Origin: Stagonosporopsis chrysanthemi
Lineage: Eukaryota > Ascomycota > Dothideomycetes > Pleosporales > Didymellaceae
Assembly: GCA_022560025.1 (NCBI GenBank)
Contig: JAFISE010000036.1
Span: 1 to 64,000 of the forward strand
Reading direction: 5' to 3'
Length of the DNA stretch: 64,000 nt
Shown here: one piece after another, positions 44,878-55,550 of the stretch
Position numbering within the stretch: position 1 is the first letter of the stretch
How the letters are laid out: every line of letters begins with the position of its first letter
The notes under the pieces: generated by a model
What the model was told of the DNA's origin: nothing
The model's input: only the letters and a program-made list of their open reading frames with translations
Databases searched by the model: none
Made by a program: the position numbers and the translations under genes

Positions 44878-47800
44878 ATGGCTTCCTACAAGTCACATTA
44901 CGGCCCTCCGAGGAGCATAGAGGACAGTACGCCTACCACACGGTTGCCCAAAAGATCTATCACGCCTTCTACTATCACATCCCAGCTACCGACTAGTAGC
45001 ACCCAGTTCAAGCTGCAGAAGAGGAGGCCTTTGCACTATGAGCCAGCGAGACTAGAAAGGGGATTATCGAATCAGAACGAGATCACACAAAGAGTCAGCT
45101 CACGCCAGACACCTGGTACAGCCGCACTTTCGACCATTCAAGCTCCAGGCTTTGCATCGTACAAGGCAAGGTCGACCAGCTCTTCAACCCGACTTCCCAA
45201 GCTTGAGGTGCCTGCGAACTCTCGAACACCTTCTCTTGTCTCAGGATCATCCGCATCGACTATTGATAGCCCTCGTTCGAATGTTCTGAGGAGAAAACAA
45301 CCCAGTGCGGGGCCTACAGGCAACCGATACGCTGTACGAGCTCGAGACAGTTCCATGTCCTCCATAGAGGGTGCCCAGCAAGCCGAGCGCAATCTAGGGA
45401 ATTTTAAAGATCCGTTCATGGAGTCTGTGTTTGGTATTTCTCTACCTCCAACATCTAATATCTTGGCCCACTCTGAGCCCGAACTCGAGTCTCCGCAGAG
45501 CGGCCTGTACGAAGATATTGGTCCATTAGATATCTACCCTGTCCCGACACCACAATATGCCGTCTCGGCGACGCCGTCTACACGGTATGCAGACTCACCA
45601 GGAGCTTTCAGTGTCTCTTCGACAGCAACTTCTGCTACCTCTTACTCTCCAGCAATCGCTATGGCGAAGTCGTCCCACAGAGTCAGACAAGTGAGCCCGC
45701 TAGAGAGTCGACCTCCCATAAGCCGACATAGGGCGCCAGAGGAAACCAGTATACGCACGACACATGGACTATCGACTGTCCGCGAGTCATCTACATCTTC
45801 ATCATCGGCCTCTACCGTTGTAGCTGATGCAGGCAAGGTGGAAATGACAAAGAAACAACTGCCTACTGTACCGCAAAGCCCGCCAGTGTTCAAAGCTGCC
45901 CCAGCAGTACAGGCTAAACCCCGCATACAGCCTGTTCCGGAGCTTGCTCATCTTGCTGATCCTTCTCCTGTGTCACCATCAAGCTCAAGACGACCATCGA
46001 GACCGAGTAGAGATGGTACACCTGAAATATACGGGCTCCGGGACCCTTCTCCAATCATCCAGAGTAATATGGCTAGCTTTCCAAACCACCACAGACGCAC
46101 AAGTTCCACGGACTCAAAAATGGGATCTCTCTCGGCTGCGAGAACCCGCATGGCCATGCCGTCCAGGACATCGTCACGTAATCCTTCGCCTATTCCTATA
46201 TCGAGCATACCCCCTATGTCTAGCGCGCTCAAACGTGGTACAACTTCCGATAATCAGAATGAGCGACGTTCCAGCACGCTTCCTGCACCAGCGCCCGCCC
46301 CAAGTCCCAGCAAAAAGTTCGGCTTCTTCTCTCGACGCACCAAAACCGACCCAGCGCCACATGTCAGCAAATCAGAAAGCAAGCTTGCTCGCAAAGGACC
46401 AGCGGCAGGTACTGGTCATGAAGGATATGGAAGACATGCAGCCAGAGGCAGGAGTAGCAGCTCGATTGGCGCAAGCATTGGGCGATCGGCCAGTGCAGGC
46501 ACAACAGCGGAGAGCCTGACTCAAACTCCATCTACTCGCAAGAGTAGCATGACCAGCACGACGAGCGGCGAGATAGACGATTTCTTCCTGAACAGGCTTA
46601 CTCCAGTGATCTTGCGAGGAGCTGGTAGCGGTTCAGAGCTGACAAGCAGCCCGGAACCGATGAATAGCAGTAGCAGTCTTGATGTATCGAGTCGCGCGAA
46701 GCTACCTATGGGCAACACGAGTAGTGTGTCTGCTAAGGCTAGCAATGGCAAGGTTCAGCCAAGGTTGCTACCGTCAGCAATGCCAAATACCACGCGCAGT
46801 GTATCTCCTACCAGGAAGTCTTCGCAAAGACCATCAGAAAGTGACGACGACACGAAGAGGTCGTTCCTGCCGACACTTGCATCACGACGCACGTCGCGCG
46901 CAGCGAAACCTGTGGAGGGAATGCTAAGCCTACCAAGAAGTCGTAGCATCTCGAAGCCCCGCAAAGACTCTGCAAATGATGAGGGCAGCTGGCTTCGCTC
47001 GACCAAAAAGACCAAATCTGATAAAGAGAAGGAGCGACCTAAGCCTTCGAAGTGGAACTTTTTCTCGCGCGCCCATGCAGCACCTCGAGTCGAGACTTCT
47101 GCAACGCAAGAAATCGACACTGCAAGCCCCGGGCCTGGTTCGAGGTCCGTCGCGCATTACGCGATCATGGACGCGCAATCTAGTCTCAACATGGAGGATA
47201 TCGAGCAGCTCATGAGGGAAGCCGCAGGAAACACCGACACGGAGAGCGTGCTCTCTGATCATGACTCGATGCGGAAGGAGCGCATGCAGTCAATGCTTCT
47301 GCCGCCCAAGCCTATTCTGCCTGCTTTCGCCCCACCTTCACGTCCTGCATCACCCAAAGTTGTCCTGCGGTCAGATCAGTCATCGCAGCGGTATGCGAGC
47401 CTCACGGTCAATACCAATGTGCAGCCTGTGTCTGAGTCATCTCCGAGGCACTCACAAGCGGGCACTATCTTCGATCTATCGCCACCCTCGTCCCCAGTCA
47501 CCCAGCAGTGTGACATCCAGAGCAATATCACAACAGAGAGTGCACCGGTTTCCATTCCTGCGGAGCTGTCTCAGCATGTAGAGCCTCCGATTGGGACTCC
47601 GCCTCCACCCGCCTTGAGGTCCACCAACCTTCCTCGTCCAAGTCGGCTTCCACAAGTTGGTCGCATTCCTCAAGTCATATCGACGCGTGGTAAAACCCGC
47701 GGACCCTCATCTAGATCTTTCTCGCGACCGTTCGCCACCGATCAGCCTCGCCCGACCGCCCTGCCACGCACCTCTTTCGACTCGATTGGGTCAATCGTCG

Positions 47801-49575
47801 CGACTGCCGGTCCTGCTGAGCCGTTTCCGATACTGCAGGGACTTGGTGCTCTTTCTCACGGTTCAGCCATCGCGACTATCAGTCCGTCTTTTGACGAGTC
47901 TCGTCAAAGCGAGTTCTTCAAGTTTCCACAACGCAAAGATTCAGAAGTGTCATACTCGAGTAGCTCAGGCGTTTGGAGTTTTGCTCCTGTTGCCGGTACT
48001 GCTGTCATTCCTCCTCCCGAAGCTCCGTTGTCAGATGATGAGCTTTGGAACGAGTACGACGATCTGCTTGACCAAGTGGTCTCACCTGGAGGCACAGTCA
48101 GGAGGAAGGCACCAAAACAGCAGGAGTATTTCGTGACAGAACAAGCTCCCCTACGAACCGAGACCTCTTGCGTGTCGATGGTCTCAGAGTCTTCTGACCG
48201 GGGGACTTCAGTACCTTCGGTGCACATTCGTCGCTCCCGCTTACTTGCAGCTCTGTATGCTCATCAGTCCCCCACATCTTCGATGGCATTATCCGATGTC
48301 ATTAACGATTATGGTGATCGCAAGCTCAGTATTGTCGACTCAACTACTGGGAGACTGAGCCTACCTATTAGTCCCAGTCTATCCTCAGTCTCAGCCCAAA
48401 GGTGCTCAACACGAACAAGCCTACCTGTGTCCTTCCCTTCTGCAGACAGGCATTCAAAGGCAACCATCACTTCGCAATCTGATAAAGATCGCAACAGCGC
48501 GAATGGGGCCCGATATAGGGACACCCGCCTGATGGATATTGCAGAAGCAAAAGCATTTGGTCATGCATCTATGGCTGATCTTCGCTTCGGCGCCTTGATG
48601 ACAAGCAAATGGCTCTCGTTTGGCCGTGTACTGTTCAGCCCGGTACATCATCAGCTCAAGGATGTCAATGAAGACCGCATTCTCGTTATTGATGGTACCG
48701 GTAAGGATTGGTCCTACTACTGCGCTCTCACCTACTCTGATGCAGCTATCTATGACCTTGGCCCTGCCCCCTCATCTCCTCCTTCGAATGACAGGAAATC
48801 TGCTCTGCCAAACCATCGTCACATCCGTCACGCATCACTCACCAGCGCACTGCCGTACCCGCAGAATTTCTTCGCGTGCGTTGTTCTTCGCTTCCCTTCG
48901 GCTCAACAATCTACCACTCATAATTTCCTGTTGGCCGAGGCGAAGCGGGTACTCCGCCCCGGAGGCTATCTTGAGTTCAGTGTCCTTGACCTGGACCTCG
49001 TTAATATGGGCAATCGTGCACGCCGTGCTGTACGCCAATTGAAGATGGACATTCATCGTGTCGACGAGACTATCTCTCTGCGTAATATCAGCGATGAGAT
49101 CATTGGGGGGCTTGGCCGCAAGCGATTTGTCGAGTGCAAGTCCTGCGTGGTGGGCGTACCGGTAGCTGGAAGCTTACCCACTCCCAACGATGTCAATCAT
49201 CCCATGAGGAAGAACAGCACTGCAAGCTCGCGCAAAAGAGCCGACAGCAACCTGCAGCCTTCGATGCTGCCCAAATCCGAGCTATCGTTCACCGATCTTC
49301 TCAACACTTCAACACCATCCGAGTCAACTGACAAAGGAATTGCCGACAAGGTTGCCCGCATTGGTCGCTGGTGGTACTCTCGCTGCTATGAGAGCATTGT
49401 GATTTCTGACGGGACCGGCCCAGACGCAGCCCTGCCTGACGACATTCTCAAAAACAGTATTTGGCGAGACGACAACCTCATAAGTGAATGCGAGGAACTT
49501 GGCACCAGTTTTCGCATGCTTATCGGTTATGCCCAAAAGCCTGAAGTCAGCCTCAGGCGTCACGTCAGTGTGTAA
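44878..49575 (+). CDS. Large disordered protein with C-terminal methyltransferase-like domain
   Basis: Intronless, 1,565 residues. Residues 1 to about 1200 are low-complexity, dominated by Ser, Pro, Thr, Arg and Ala with many SP/TP and RxxS sites, and are almost certainly disordered and heavily phosphorylated. A short conserved-looking helix is SVAHYAIMDAQSSLNMEDIE, then EQLMREAAGNTDTES. From about 1220 there is an ordered domain: FGALMTSKWLSFGRVLFSPV, then DRILVIDGTGKDWSYYCAL as the AdoMet-binding motif I (D-G-T-G rather than E-G-G-G), FFACVVLRFP near motif III and RVLRPGGYLEFSVLDLD, the typical post-motif of class I type 11 methyltransferases. Related giant proteins occur across filamentous ascomycetes without an assigned role. 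Catalytic activity is uncertain because motif I is atypical. Start by first in-frame ATG after a long leader. Confidence 0.8.
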   Translation: MASYKSHYGPPRSIEDSTPTTRLPKRSITPSTITSQLPTSSTQFKLQKRRPLHYEPARLERGLSNQNEITQRVSSRQTPGTAALSTIQAPGFASYKARSTSSSTRLPKLEVPANSRTPSLVSGSSASTIDSPRSNVLRRKQPSAGPTGNRYAVRARDSSMSSIEGAQQAERNLGNFKDPFMESVFGISLPPTSNILAHSEPELESPQSGLYEDIGPLDIYPVPTPQYAVSATPSTRYADSPGAFSVSSTATSATSYSPAIAMAKSSHRVRQVSPLESRPPISRHRAPEETSIRTTHGLSTVRESSTSSSSASTVVADAGKVEMTKKQLPTVPQSPPVFKAAPAVQAKPRIQPVPELAHLADPSPVSPSSSRRPSRPSRDGTPEIYGLRDPSPIIQSNMASFPNHHRRTSSTDSKMGSLSAARTRMAMPSRTSSRNPSPIPISSIPPMSSALKRGTTSDNQNERRSSTLPAPAPAPSPSKKFGFFSRRTKTDPAPHVSKSESKLARKGPAAGTGHEGYGRHAARGRSSSSIGASIGRSASAGTTAESLTQTPSTRKSSMTSTTSGEIDDFFLNRLTPVILRGAGSGSELTSSPEPMNSSSSLDVSSRAKLPMGNTSSVSAKASNGKVQPRLLPSAMPNTTRSVSPTRKSSQRPSESDDDTKRSFLPTLASRRTSRAAKPVEGMLSLPRSRSISKPRKDSANDEGSWLRSTKKTKSDKEKERPKPSKWNFFSRAHAAPRVETSATQEIDTASPGPGSRSVAHYAIMDAQSSLNMEDIEQLMREAAGNTDTESVLSDHDSMRKERMQSMLLPPKPILPAFAPPSRPASPKVVLRSDQSSQRYASLTVNTNVQPVSESSPRHSQAGTIFDLSPPSSPVTQQCDIQSNITTESAPVSIPAELSQHVEPPIGTPPPPALRSTNLPRPSRLPQVGRIPQVISTRGKTRGPSSRSFSRPFATDQPRPTALPRTSFDSIGSIVATAGPAEPFPILQGLGALSHGSAIATISPSFDESRQSEFFKFPQRKDSEVSYSSSSGVWSFAPVAGTAVIPPPEAPLSDDELWNEYDDLLDQVVSPGGTVRRKAPKQQEYFVTEQAPLRTETSCVSMVSESSDRGTSVPSVHIRRSRLLAALYAHQSPTSSMALSDVINDYGDRKLSIVDSTTGRLSLPISPSLSSVSAQRCSTRTSLPVSFPSADRHSKATITSQSDKDRNSANGARYRDTRLMDIAEAKAFGHASMADLRFGALMTSKWLSFGRVLFSPVHHQLKDVNEDRILVIDGTGKDWSYYCALTYSDAAIYDLGPAPSSPPSNDRKSALPNHRHIRHASLTSALPYPQNFFACVVLRFPSAQQSTTHNFLLAEAKRVLRPGGYLEFSVLDLDLVNMGNRARRAVRQLKMDIHRVDETISLRNISDEIIGGLGRKRFVECKSCVVGVPVAGSLPTPNDVNHPMRKNSTASSRKRADSNLQPSMLPKSELSFTDLLNTSTPSESTDKGIADKVARIGRWWYSRCYESIVISDGTGPDAALPDDILKNSIWRDDNLISECEELGTSFRMLIGYAQKPEVSLRRHVSV

Positions 49576-50314
49576 CCTCATCTCATCCTCTTCTTCACCC
49601 ACTCGAGCTGCGCTCCGCTTGTCCTGGAGACAGATATTGATCACACCGCTTTGTAATGGGCCTTGTTTTGTTTCTACAGGAGTTTTTGAACGCGTTCAAG
49701 CGCTGCTTTTTTTTTTTAAAATGCTTTTCTTATACCCTCGTTGCACCGCGATTGCATTGCATGGCATGGCCTTGTACAGCATCACTACAGCTCAATGGCG
49801 CAAGCCTGGCATCACCACATGTCAATATCATCACTAAACATCACGACAACCCATGTAATCTTCTCTTTTGACCGCTATCGTTGGATTTGGACATGCTGGT
49901 AATGGACAACTAATGGGGTCTGCAACGCTCAAGATACCCTGATGAAACTATACGCTTATGTAGATACGAAAATGATTGCAATGGCACGTGTGTTATTCGT
50001 GTTGAGCATGTATTATTACATGACTACGTTGTTTGATTGTAGTGACGTCTAGACATACCGACAAATCCTTTGGATTTCTTAACCTGCACCCTGCCTTTCA
50101 CCATTCACTTCATTTCGTTTCACCGTCTGCCACTTCACGGCATGCGGAAGTAAACATGATACCTGACAAAGCCGTCCAATATCTGAACTCACCAAGTCAG
50201 CAATCATCTGCCAACTCGAGTCCACTTGAAGGGGAGTGGATCTGCACGTGGCAGCTTGCTCAACCACAAAGGTTTCTCAAGTTCGTTCCACTCGACATAG
50301 CTTCAACCCTAGCC
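49576..50314. other. Convergent 3' intergenic region
   Basis: About 740 bp, AT-rich, between the convergent ends of the large methyltransferase-like gene and the ZZ/EF-hand gene. Contains an 11 bp poly-T run at 49707-49717. No gene seen. Confidence 0.5.
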
Positions 50315-53300
50315 TCATAGACTCACCCAATCCATCCAGCTCTCCAGAAATCTTAACCGACCGTCCCGTAGCACCTCCTCGAACTCATCGAAGCTCAACA
50401 GCCCGTCTCCCGACCGCTTCCGGCTCTCTTGCTCCACGGCTTCGCAACTCGCGAGCAATTTCAGATACAACGACGACTCGGGGTTCATGGCGCTGCGGCG
50501 CATATTGGCGACCAGAGCCGCTGTTTGATCTGGCTCAGGGGTGATCGCGTAGAGGCTCTGGGTATGCGCCACGTGGCGACTGGTGTACCACATCGATCGC
50601 TTGCCGTTGGGCAAGGTGGTAATGTAGAGGGTTTGCAGCCAAGGAGTGTTGTTGAAGCGGGGTAGCCTGTGAGCCTTTGAAGCTGGCTCTTGCGATGGCT
50701 GCGAAGGGGCGTGGTCTGTCGCTTCTCCGGTCTGCGAGGAATCACGGCTCGGTCTTGGTGTTGTCGGGATGTCGCCTGGCAAGTCCCGTGTAGACATGGC
50801 AGGCCTATTGTGGAAATCTACTCCTGGAGGCGGAGTCAAGGTAGGAGCTGTAAGTGACTGAGCTTGTTCCTTCTCGGAGCTTGGCCTGTCCTCAGGATAG
50901 TGGCGAGCAAGGATGAAGTATGGCCCATTTGGACCAATGCGAAGCTGTCCATCCTCGTCTGTTAAGTCTTCGAGGTCTTGTTCAAGCTCTGGTGCTGTAG
51001 AAGGTTGAGATGATACTTCAACGGCATCTGTTCCTCCGTTTGTAAAGATGTCAGCTGCTGAGTTGGGCCGGAATTGCGGCATCGTAGGGTCACGTGCAGA
51101 TGCGAGATATGCACTGTCTTGTACTGTGCTGCCATCTCCCACTTTCAATGCAGTACGCCCTGATGGGTTCAATATTCGCACAGTGGCTGAAAGCAGTTCC
51201 TCGTGCAGCTTCTGCTTCACAAATTCGGCATTCCAATCAGCTATGGCGTCCTGGGGACCATTGTCGGGTTTGAGATGTACCGTAGCTAGCTCTTCCGCAG
51301 CTGCTATCGCTGTGCTTACTCTGCTGTTAATTTCATCCCAGTCGCCTCTTTGAACTTGGTTTGTCATGCCCTCGAAGTCGTCCATGCTCATGTGCAGGCA
51401 ATACAACTCAGTGACAATCTTAGCGAACCGGAAGATGCCCCCGCGGAAAATTTCTGCATTGTATTTTCCCCAACCTTTAGTCCTCTCCAGTAGCGTATCA
51501 ATGGCCTTAGCATTCTTACGACGTTCACTGCGTAAACTTCGAGCAGCGAGTGCCATGTCTTCTCTGGCCCGAAATAACGGGTCGAGTAACTCGTTGAAAG
51601 CCTGCTGTGTGATTTGGTACAAGACTTCCTTTCCAAGATCTTGTTCGAGTTTGGGAATCTCATAGCCGCCCAATTGTTCGCCGGCTGATTTCTTTGAGAT
51701 TGACTTGCTTGACCACTCTTTGTGGTTGATTTCGTCCTGGAATCGCTCTTTTGATGATCGTCGGGACTCGGATCGTTCGGACTTAGGCCCCGACGCCACA
51801 GGCACTGCGTGACCACTGTGAAATTCTTCTCCACCATCTGTCATGTCTGCACCGATGGGCCTTGCCAATCCCTCTTCCTCGTCGAGGGTAAATTCGCGTC
51901 TTGCCCATGCTTCCTGTACCAGACTATCTCCAGTATGCTGTCTTGACGACCCATCAAGCAGCTGATGGATCTCAGTAGCTTCGATGACAGTCTTACGATT
52001 GGCGTGTTCGAAATCTGTGTTCAGAACGACAGGAGATGTTTCATCGAAAGAGCCATTCTGTTTCTGTGTAAAGCTGGCGTGCAGGGTGTTGGAGGCTGCG
52101 AGACTATTGGGAGGAAATGCTGACCCCAGAGGCTGACTCGATCGTATGGTGTCCATGCTATTGCGTACTGAAAGTTCTTCCGTCAATTCTGCAACGAAAT
52201 TACGAGTGGCTTCCTTTTCGATAGCGTAGTAAGCACGGAAGACTCGTAGAACGTCTCGGCGCGAAATGTATCCATCCCCATCGATGTCATAGCCATTGAA
52301 GACAATCCTTGCTTTGACCTTCATATCAGTTGTATGCATACTGTCGATACCCTTAATCCACTCTTCGAAACCGATGAGGCCGTTTTTATCGCTATCGTAG
52401 TATTGAAATATGCGGTCGTAGATCAGATTGGGAGCGGCGACGAAACCATTGTATCGGGGTACGAAGGCATGATTGAAGGCGCGCCGGTCAAGAGCCCAAC
52501 CAACCTTGTTAGGATCGCCTGTCCATTCAGTGCTTGCAAGACATGTGAACTGATCCCATAGCGCCTCAATCTCTTCTACCTCCATTTTTGTCTCTAATGC
52601 TAATCGTCTCTTTAACACCGAGTTGACCGAGTGATGCATCATATGCGGCTTGCCTGGATACAGGGGTTCTTGCTTCGTTAAGGAGAGGTATGGCGCTGGT
52701 ACTCGTATCTTATAGAAGATGTGAGTCTTGGTGTGAGAATTTGTTGCTTCGCACGTGGAACAAAGGTCGAAATCCACGCAATTGGCGCAATGCCACCTGG
52801 TGCCGCGTATGGGTTTCTCGTCACATGAGTTGCAAGTGATACCTCGGTGAATGACTCCCTCTTGACGCGCGCGGTCTTCTGCAATATGGTACAAGGTACG
52901 CTGGAGCGTCTGGCCTTCAGGGTCGATGCCGTCACCGTCGGAATCATCGTCGCTGTTCCAGGATATGTCTGTCCCTGCAACACTCTCGGCACCGTCGGTA
53001 TCAGCAGGCCGTGCGTCGTTCAATCGTTGCGTGCGTCTCTCGACCGCGCGAGGGATTGTAGCAGGGCCTGGCAGCCTGGCACCGACCCATCGAGCGACTG
53101 CGTCGATCTCAGCGGGCGCGAGCGGACGGTTCGAGAAGCCCGAGTCCAGCAAGCGGTCGAGGAACACGTCATACAGCCGCGCCGTCTCGACCTCTATAGT
53201 AGCTTCACTGGCATCTGGAGCCGTAGTCCCTAGTAGCTCGCGCAGCTCATCTGGAGCGATGAGGTTTTGAGGGTCGAGCGGGACCACAAGGCCGAGAACA

Positions 53301-53536
53301 TTGTATTCGCCTAGTGCGCTCACTTCACTCTCGAGGCGTGAGATTATCCGGGTCGTTCTTGATGGGCGCCGTGACGGATTGGCTCGCCGAATCGCGTTGC
53401 TTCGGTGTAGTGCGTCGTTGGGCACAGCCTGGAGACTGCCGTACAAGAGGTATGCGCCATAGGCAGCAGCGGCTCCGGTGAGCACGAGTATAGCCGGGCG
53501 GTAGCGAGTGACGGCGGTCGGCGTCGCGCTCGACAT
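50315..53536 (-). CDS. Membrane-anchored ZZ zinc-finger / EF-hand protein
   Basis: Intronless, 1,073 residues. One N-terminal hydrophobic helix (AILVLTGAAAAYGAYLLYG, about 15-33) suggests a signal anchor. A ZZ-type zinc finger spans about 237-275 (CNSCDEKPIRGTRWHCANC then FDLCSTCEATNSHTKTH). Two canonical calcium-binding EF-hands follow: YDSDKNGLIGFEEW (about 378-391) and YDIDGDGYISRRDV (about 411-424). A third EF-like loop, SGDGLLSFDEFEEV, lies near the C-terminus. Between them are long charged, disordered segments and a helical region (FNELLDPLFRAREDMALAAR). The combination implies a calcium-regulated scaffold on an organelle membrane with the bulk in the cytosol. Similar proteins exist in other Pezizomycotina, but I know of no assigned function. 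Domain calls are firm, role unknown. Confidence 0.85.
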   Translation of the reverse strand: MSSATPTAVTRYRPAILVLTGAAAAYGAYLLYGSLQAVPNDALHRSNAIRRANPSRRPSRTTRIISRLESEVSALGEYNVLGLVVPLDPQNLIAPDELRELLGTTAPDASEATIEVETARLYDVFLDRLLDSGFSNRPLAPAEIDAVARWVGARLPGPATIPRAVERRTQRLNDARPADTDGAESVAGTDISWNSDDDSDGDGIDPEGQTLQRTLYHIAEDRARQEGVIHRGITCNSCDEKPIRGTRWHCANCVDFDLCSTCEATNSHTKTHIFYKIRVPAPYLSLTKQEPLYPGKPHMMHHSVNSVLKRRLALETKMEVEEIEALWDQFTCLASTEWTGDPNKVGWALDRRAFNHAFVPRYNGFVAAPNLIYDRIFQYYDSDKNGLIGFEEWIKGIDSMHTTDMKVKARIVFNGYDIDGDGYISRRDVLRVFRAYYAIEKEATRNFVAELTEELSVRNSMDTIRSSQPLGSAFPPNSLAASNTLHASFTQKQNGSFDETSPVVLNTDFEHANRKTVIEATEIHQLLDGSSRQHTGDSLVQEAWARREFTLDEEEGLARPIGADMTDGGEEFHSGHAVPVASGPKSERSESRRSSKERFQDEINHKEWSSKSISKKSAGEQLGGYEIPKLEQDLGKEVLYQITQQAFNELLDPLFRAREDMALAARSLRSERRKNAKAIDTLLERTKGWGKYNAEIFRGGIFRFAKIVTELYCLHMSMDDFEGMTNQVQRGDWDEINSRVSTAIAAAEELATVHLKPDNGPQDAIADWNAEFVKQKLHEELLSATVRILNPSGRTALKVGDGSTVQDSAYLASARDPTMPQFRPNSAADIFTNGGTDAVEVSSQPSTAPELEQDLEDLTDEDGQLRIGPNGPYFILARHYPEDRPSSEKEQAQSLTAPTLTPPPGVDFHNRPAMSTRDLPGDIPTTPRPSRDSSQTGEATDHAPSQPSQEPASKAHRLPRFNNTPWLQTLYITTLPNGKRSMWYTSRHVAHTQSLYAITPEPDQTAALVANMRRSAMNPESSLYLKLLASCEAVEQESRKRSGDGLLSFDEFEEVLRDGRLRFLESWMDWVSL

Positions 53537-53871
53537 TGGAGGTGGCCGTTGTGGAGCTCGAAAACAGCTCAGGCTTCAGTGGGCATTGGTGTCGAGTCAA
53601 GGAAACGACAGTCGATTGCAGCAGAATCGGTGCTGACTGCAGCACTGCAGCTACCTGTTTGACATGTTCATCTGTGGGAGGCGCGTCTAGACATTCGGAG
53701 AGTGCAAATGATACCTGCTTCTTTTCGAGTGACCGTTTGGTCTGATGCGCTAAGCTCGAGCTCGGTGTTCCGCCGGCCCTCATTGCCGCTGATGGTCGGC
53801 CTTCAAACAACTTTATGCATCATGCGTGATATTGTATCATTACAACGTGCTCTCTATGACATATCTCATTC
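53537..53871. other. Short intergenic region
   Basis: About 335 bp between the SDR stop and the ZZ/EF-hand start, both minus strand. No gene or clear site seen. Confidence 0.45.
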
Positions 53872-54780
53872 CTACCACGCGGCGTGACCGCCGTCTATCC
53901 TCAAGTCCGATCCGGTCATGAACGAGCTGGCATCGCTGATCAGGAATACTGCAGCACCACGGTATTCCTTGGGCGCAGACAGCCGACCTAGCATGTTCTG
54001 CGTCGGCCATGTCTCCTTGCGGTCCGGGTACTTGACAAACAACTCTTCCACCATCTGTGTCACAATGTACCCAGGTGAGAGAGTGTTGACGCGGATGTTG
54101 TGCTGACCCCATTCGGCCGCCAAGTTTCGACCAAGCTGTATTACACCAGCCTTCGATGCATTGTATGCAGAGCAGATTAAACCCTGTCTTCTCTTCAGCA
54201 AAGGTCGATCGGGATCTTCAGCAAATACATACTCGGTTGGCGATGGTGCCAGACATGCTGGCAATCAGCACTATGCTGCCGCCGCTACCAAACTTGATCA
54301 TCTGCTTAGCGACTGCTTGAGATGTCATAAGTACACCTGTGATATTGATCTCGAACATGCGATTGGCATCCTCAGCTGTGTACTCGAGGGCTGGCGTCTC
54401 CTGCTGGATACCGGCAGCTGCAATCAGACCGTCTATCCTCCCCTCGGCGTTTGCAATCTCTTCAACCGTCTTATTGAGGCCCTCGACATCTCGAACATCG
54501 GTTTGTCGGTACTCCAACTTGGAGTTCAGCTCCTTCTTTGCCTTTTCTGCGACAACGTGGAAGTCTGGATGTGGCTCAGGCAGTCTGTCAAGAGCGTACA
54601 CTGATTGGTGCGTCAGCAACTGAGCTTCATACAAAAGAAGTCGTACGTACCAATTGCACCTGCCTCCAACAATGCTTCCGCTTGTGTCAAGCCAAGCCCA
54701 CGAGCTGCGCCAGAGACAAGCACGACCTTATCCTTCAGACTGAACTCTGGAAGACCGGGAGCGAGATTTGGTGAAGTCAT
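53872..54780 (-). CDS. Short-chain dehydrogenase/reductase (classical SDR)
   Basis: Three exons, 54651-54780, 54233-54600 and 53872-54183, with introns of 50 bp (GTACGT donor) and 49 bp (GTATGT donor); 269 residues. Cofactor motif VSGAARGLGLTQ (a TGxxxGxG variant with Ser first) near residue 23; DRLPEPHPDF after beta 2 suggests NAD preference because of Asp. The stabilising motif is AAAGIQQ, in place of NNAG. Catalytic residues: Ser in LIASMSG and the YNASK Tyr/Lys. The C-terminus has the classical RVNTLSPGYIVTQM and DLRIDGGHAAW. Best fit is the polyol/sugar-alcohol group (xylulose or arabinitol type), but SDR substrates cannot be read from sequence. It is divergent from YAE1 with about 770 bp between. 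Confidence 0.88.
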
Positions 54781-55550
54781 TTTTAATTGGAGATATCTCT
54801 GAATGTCTGCAACTGATTGACTGCTTCGTAGGAGCTGAAAACAACCCAGAAAAGCTCGCTGGGAGGAAGAAACACAGATGAGGTCACCAACTGCTTGACA
54901 CGAGGGGCTTCGGACTTTTTATACACCACATCAGACGCATCACTAGGCACCAAGGTCACCAGACGGCTAATTAAAAGGCCAGGCCATGCCCATATCTTCA
55001 ATACGCGCCACAATGGCATGGCGGGATACTGGGAGCTCGAAGGCGGGGAAAGCTCCTGCTCACGGAATGTCCGAACTAGGCAATCCCGTACGCGTAAAGC
55101 CCAACGCCGGAATGCTTGCTTCGTCTTCGCGGTGTCACTACGAAAGAAGGGTCGGCCATAAAAGGGCTTGATGCGAGCAGGTGGTGTCACACCAGATTGT
55201 TTTGAGAGAGATGCTCGGTCGATTGACCTGTCTGTGTCGCGCGTACAGCGCTCTCTGGAATTTGTAGAGCTCTAACGAGCGAGACGTCAGTGATCCCAAG
55301 CCGTTGCCCCACGGAGTCTTCCCCGCGCTTCTTCTTATTCGGCTTCAAGCGAACTCTAACAAGGAATTCCTTGGATCTACATTTCGGATTCAAGATGGAG
55401 GGGTTCAATATACACTTGGACTAGACTGGCTCAAACCTCCGAGACCTCCGAGCCCCACACGTTGTTCGACCAGCCCCGCTACCAAAAATCCCATGGGAAC
55501 CAAAAGTACATCTCGAATCTTCAAAGAATCTTGACAATACATGCAGCATA
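54781..55550. other. Divergent SDR/YAE1 promoter region
   Basis: 770 bp between two divergent starts. Short frames up to 135 codons on the minus strand overlap the SDR leader but have no domain. No TATA box or repeat noticed. Confidence 0.45.
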
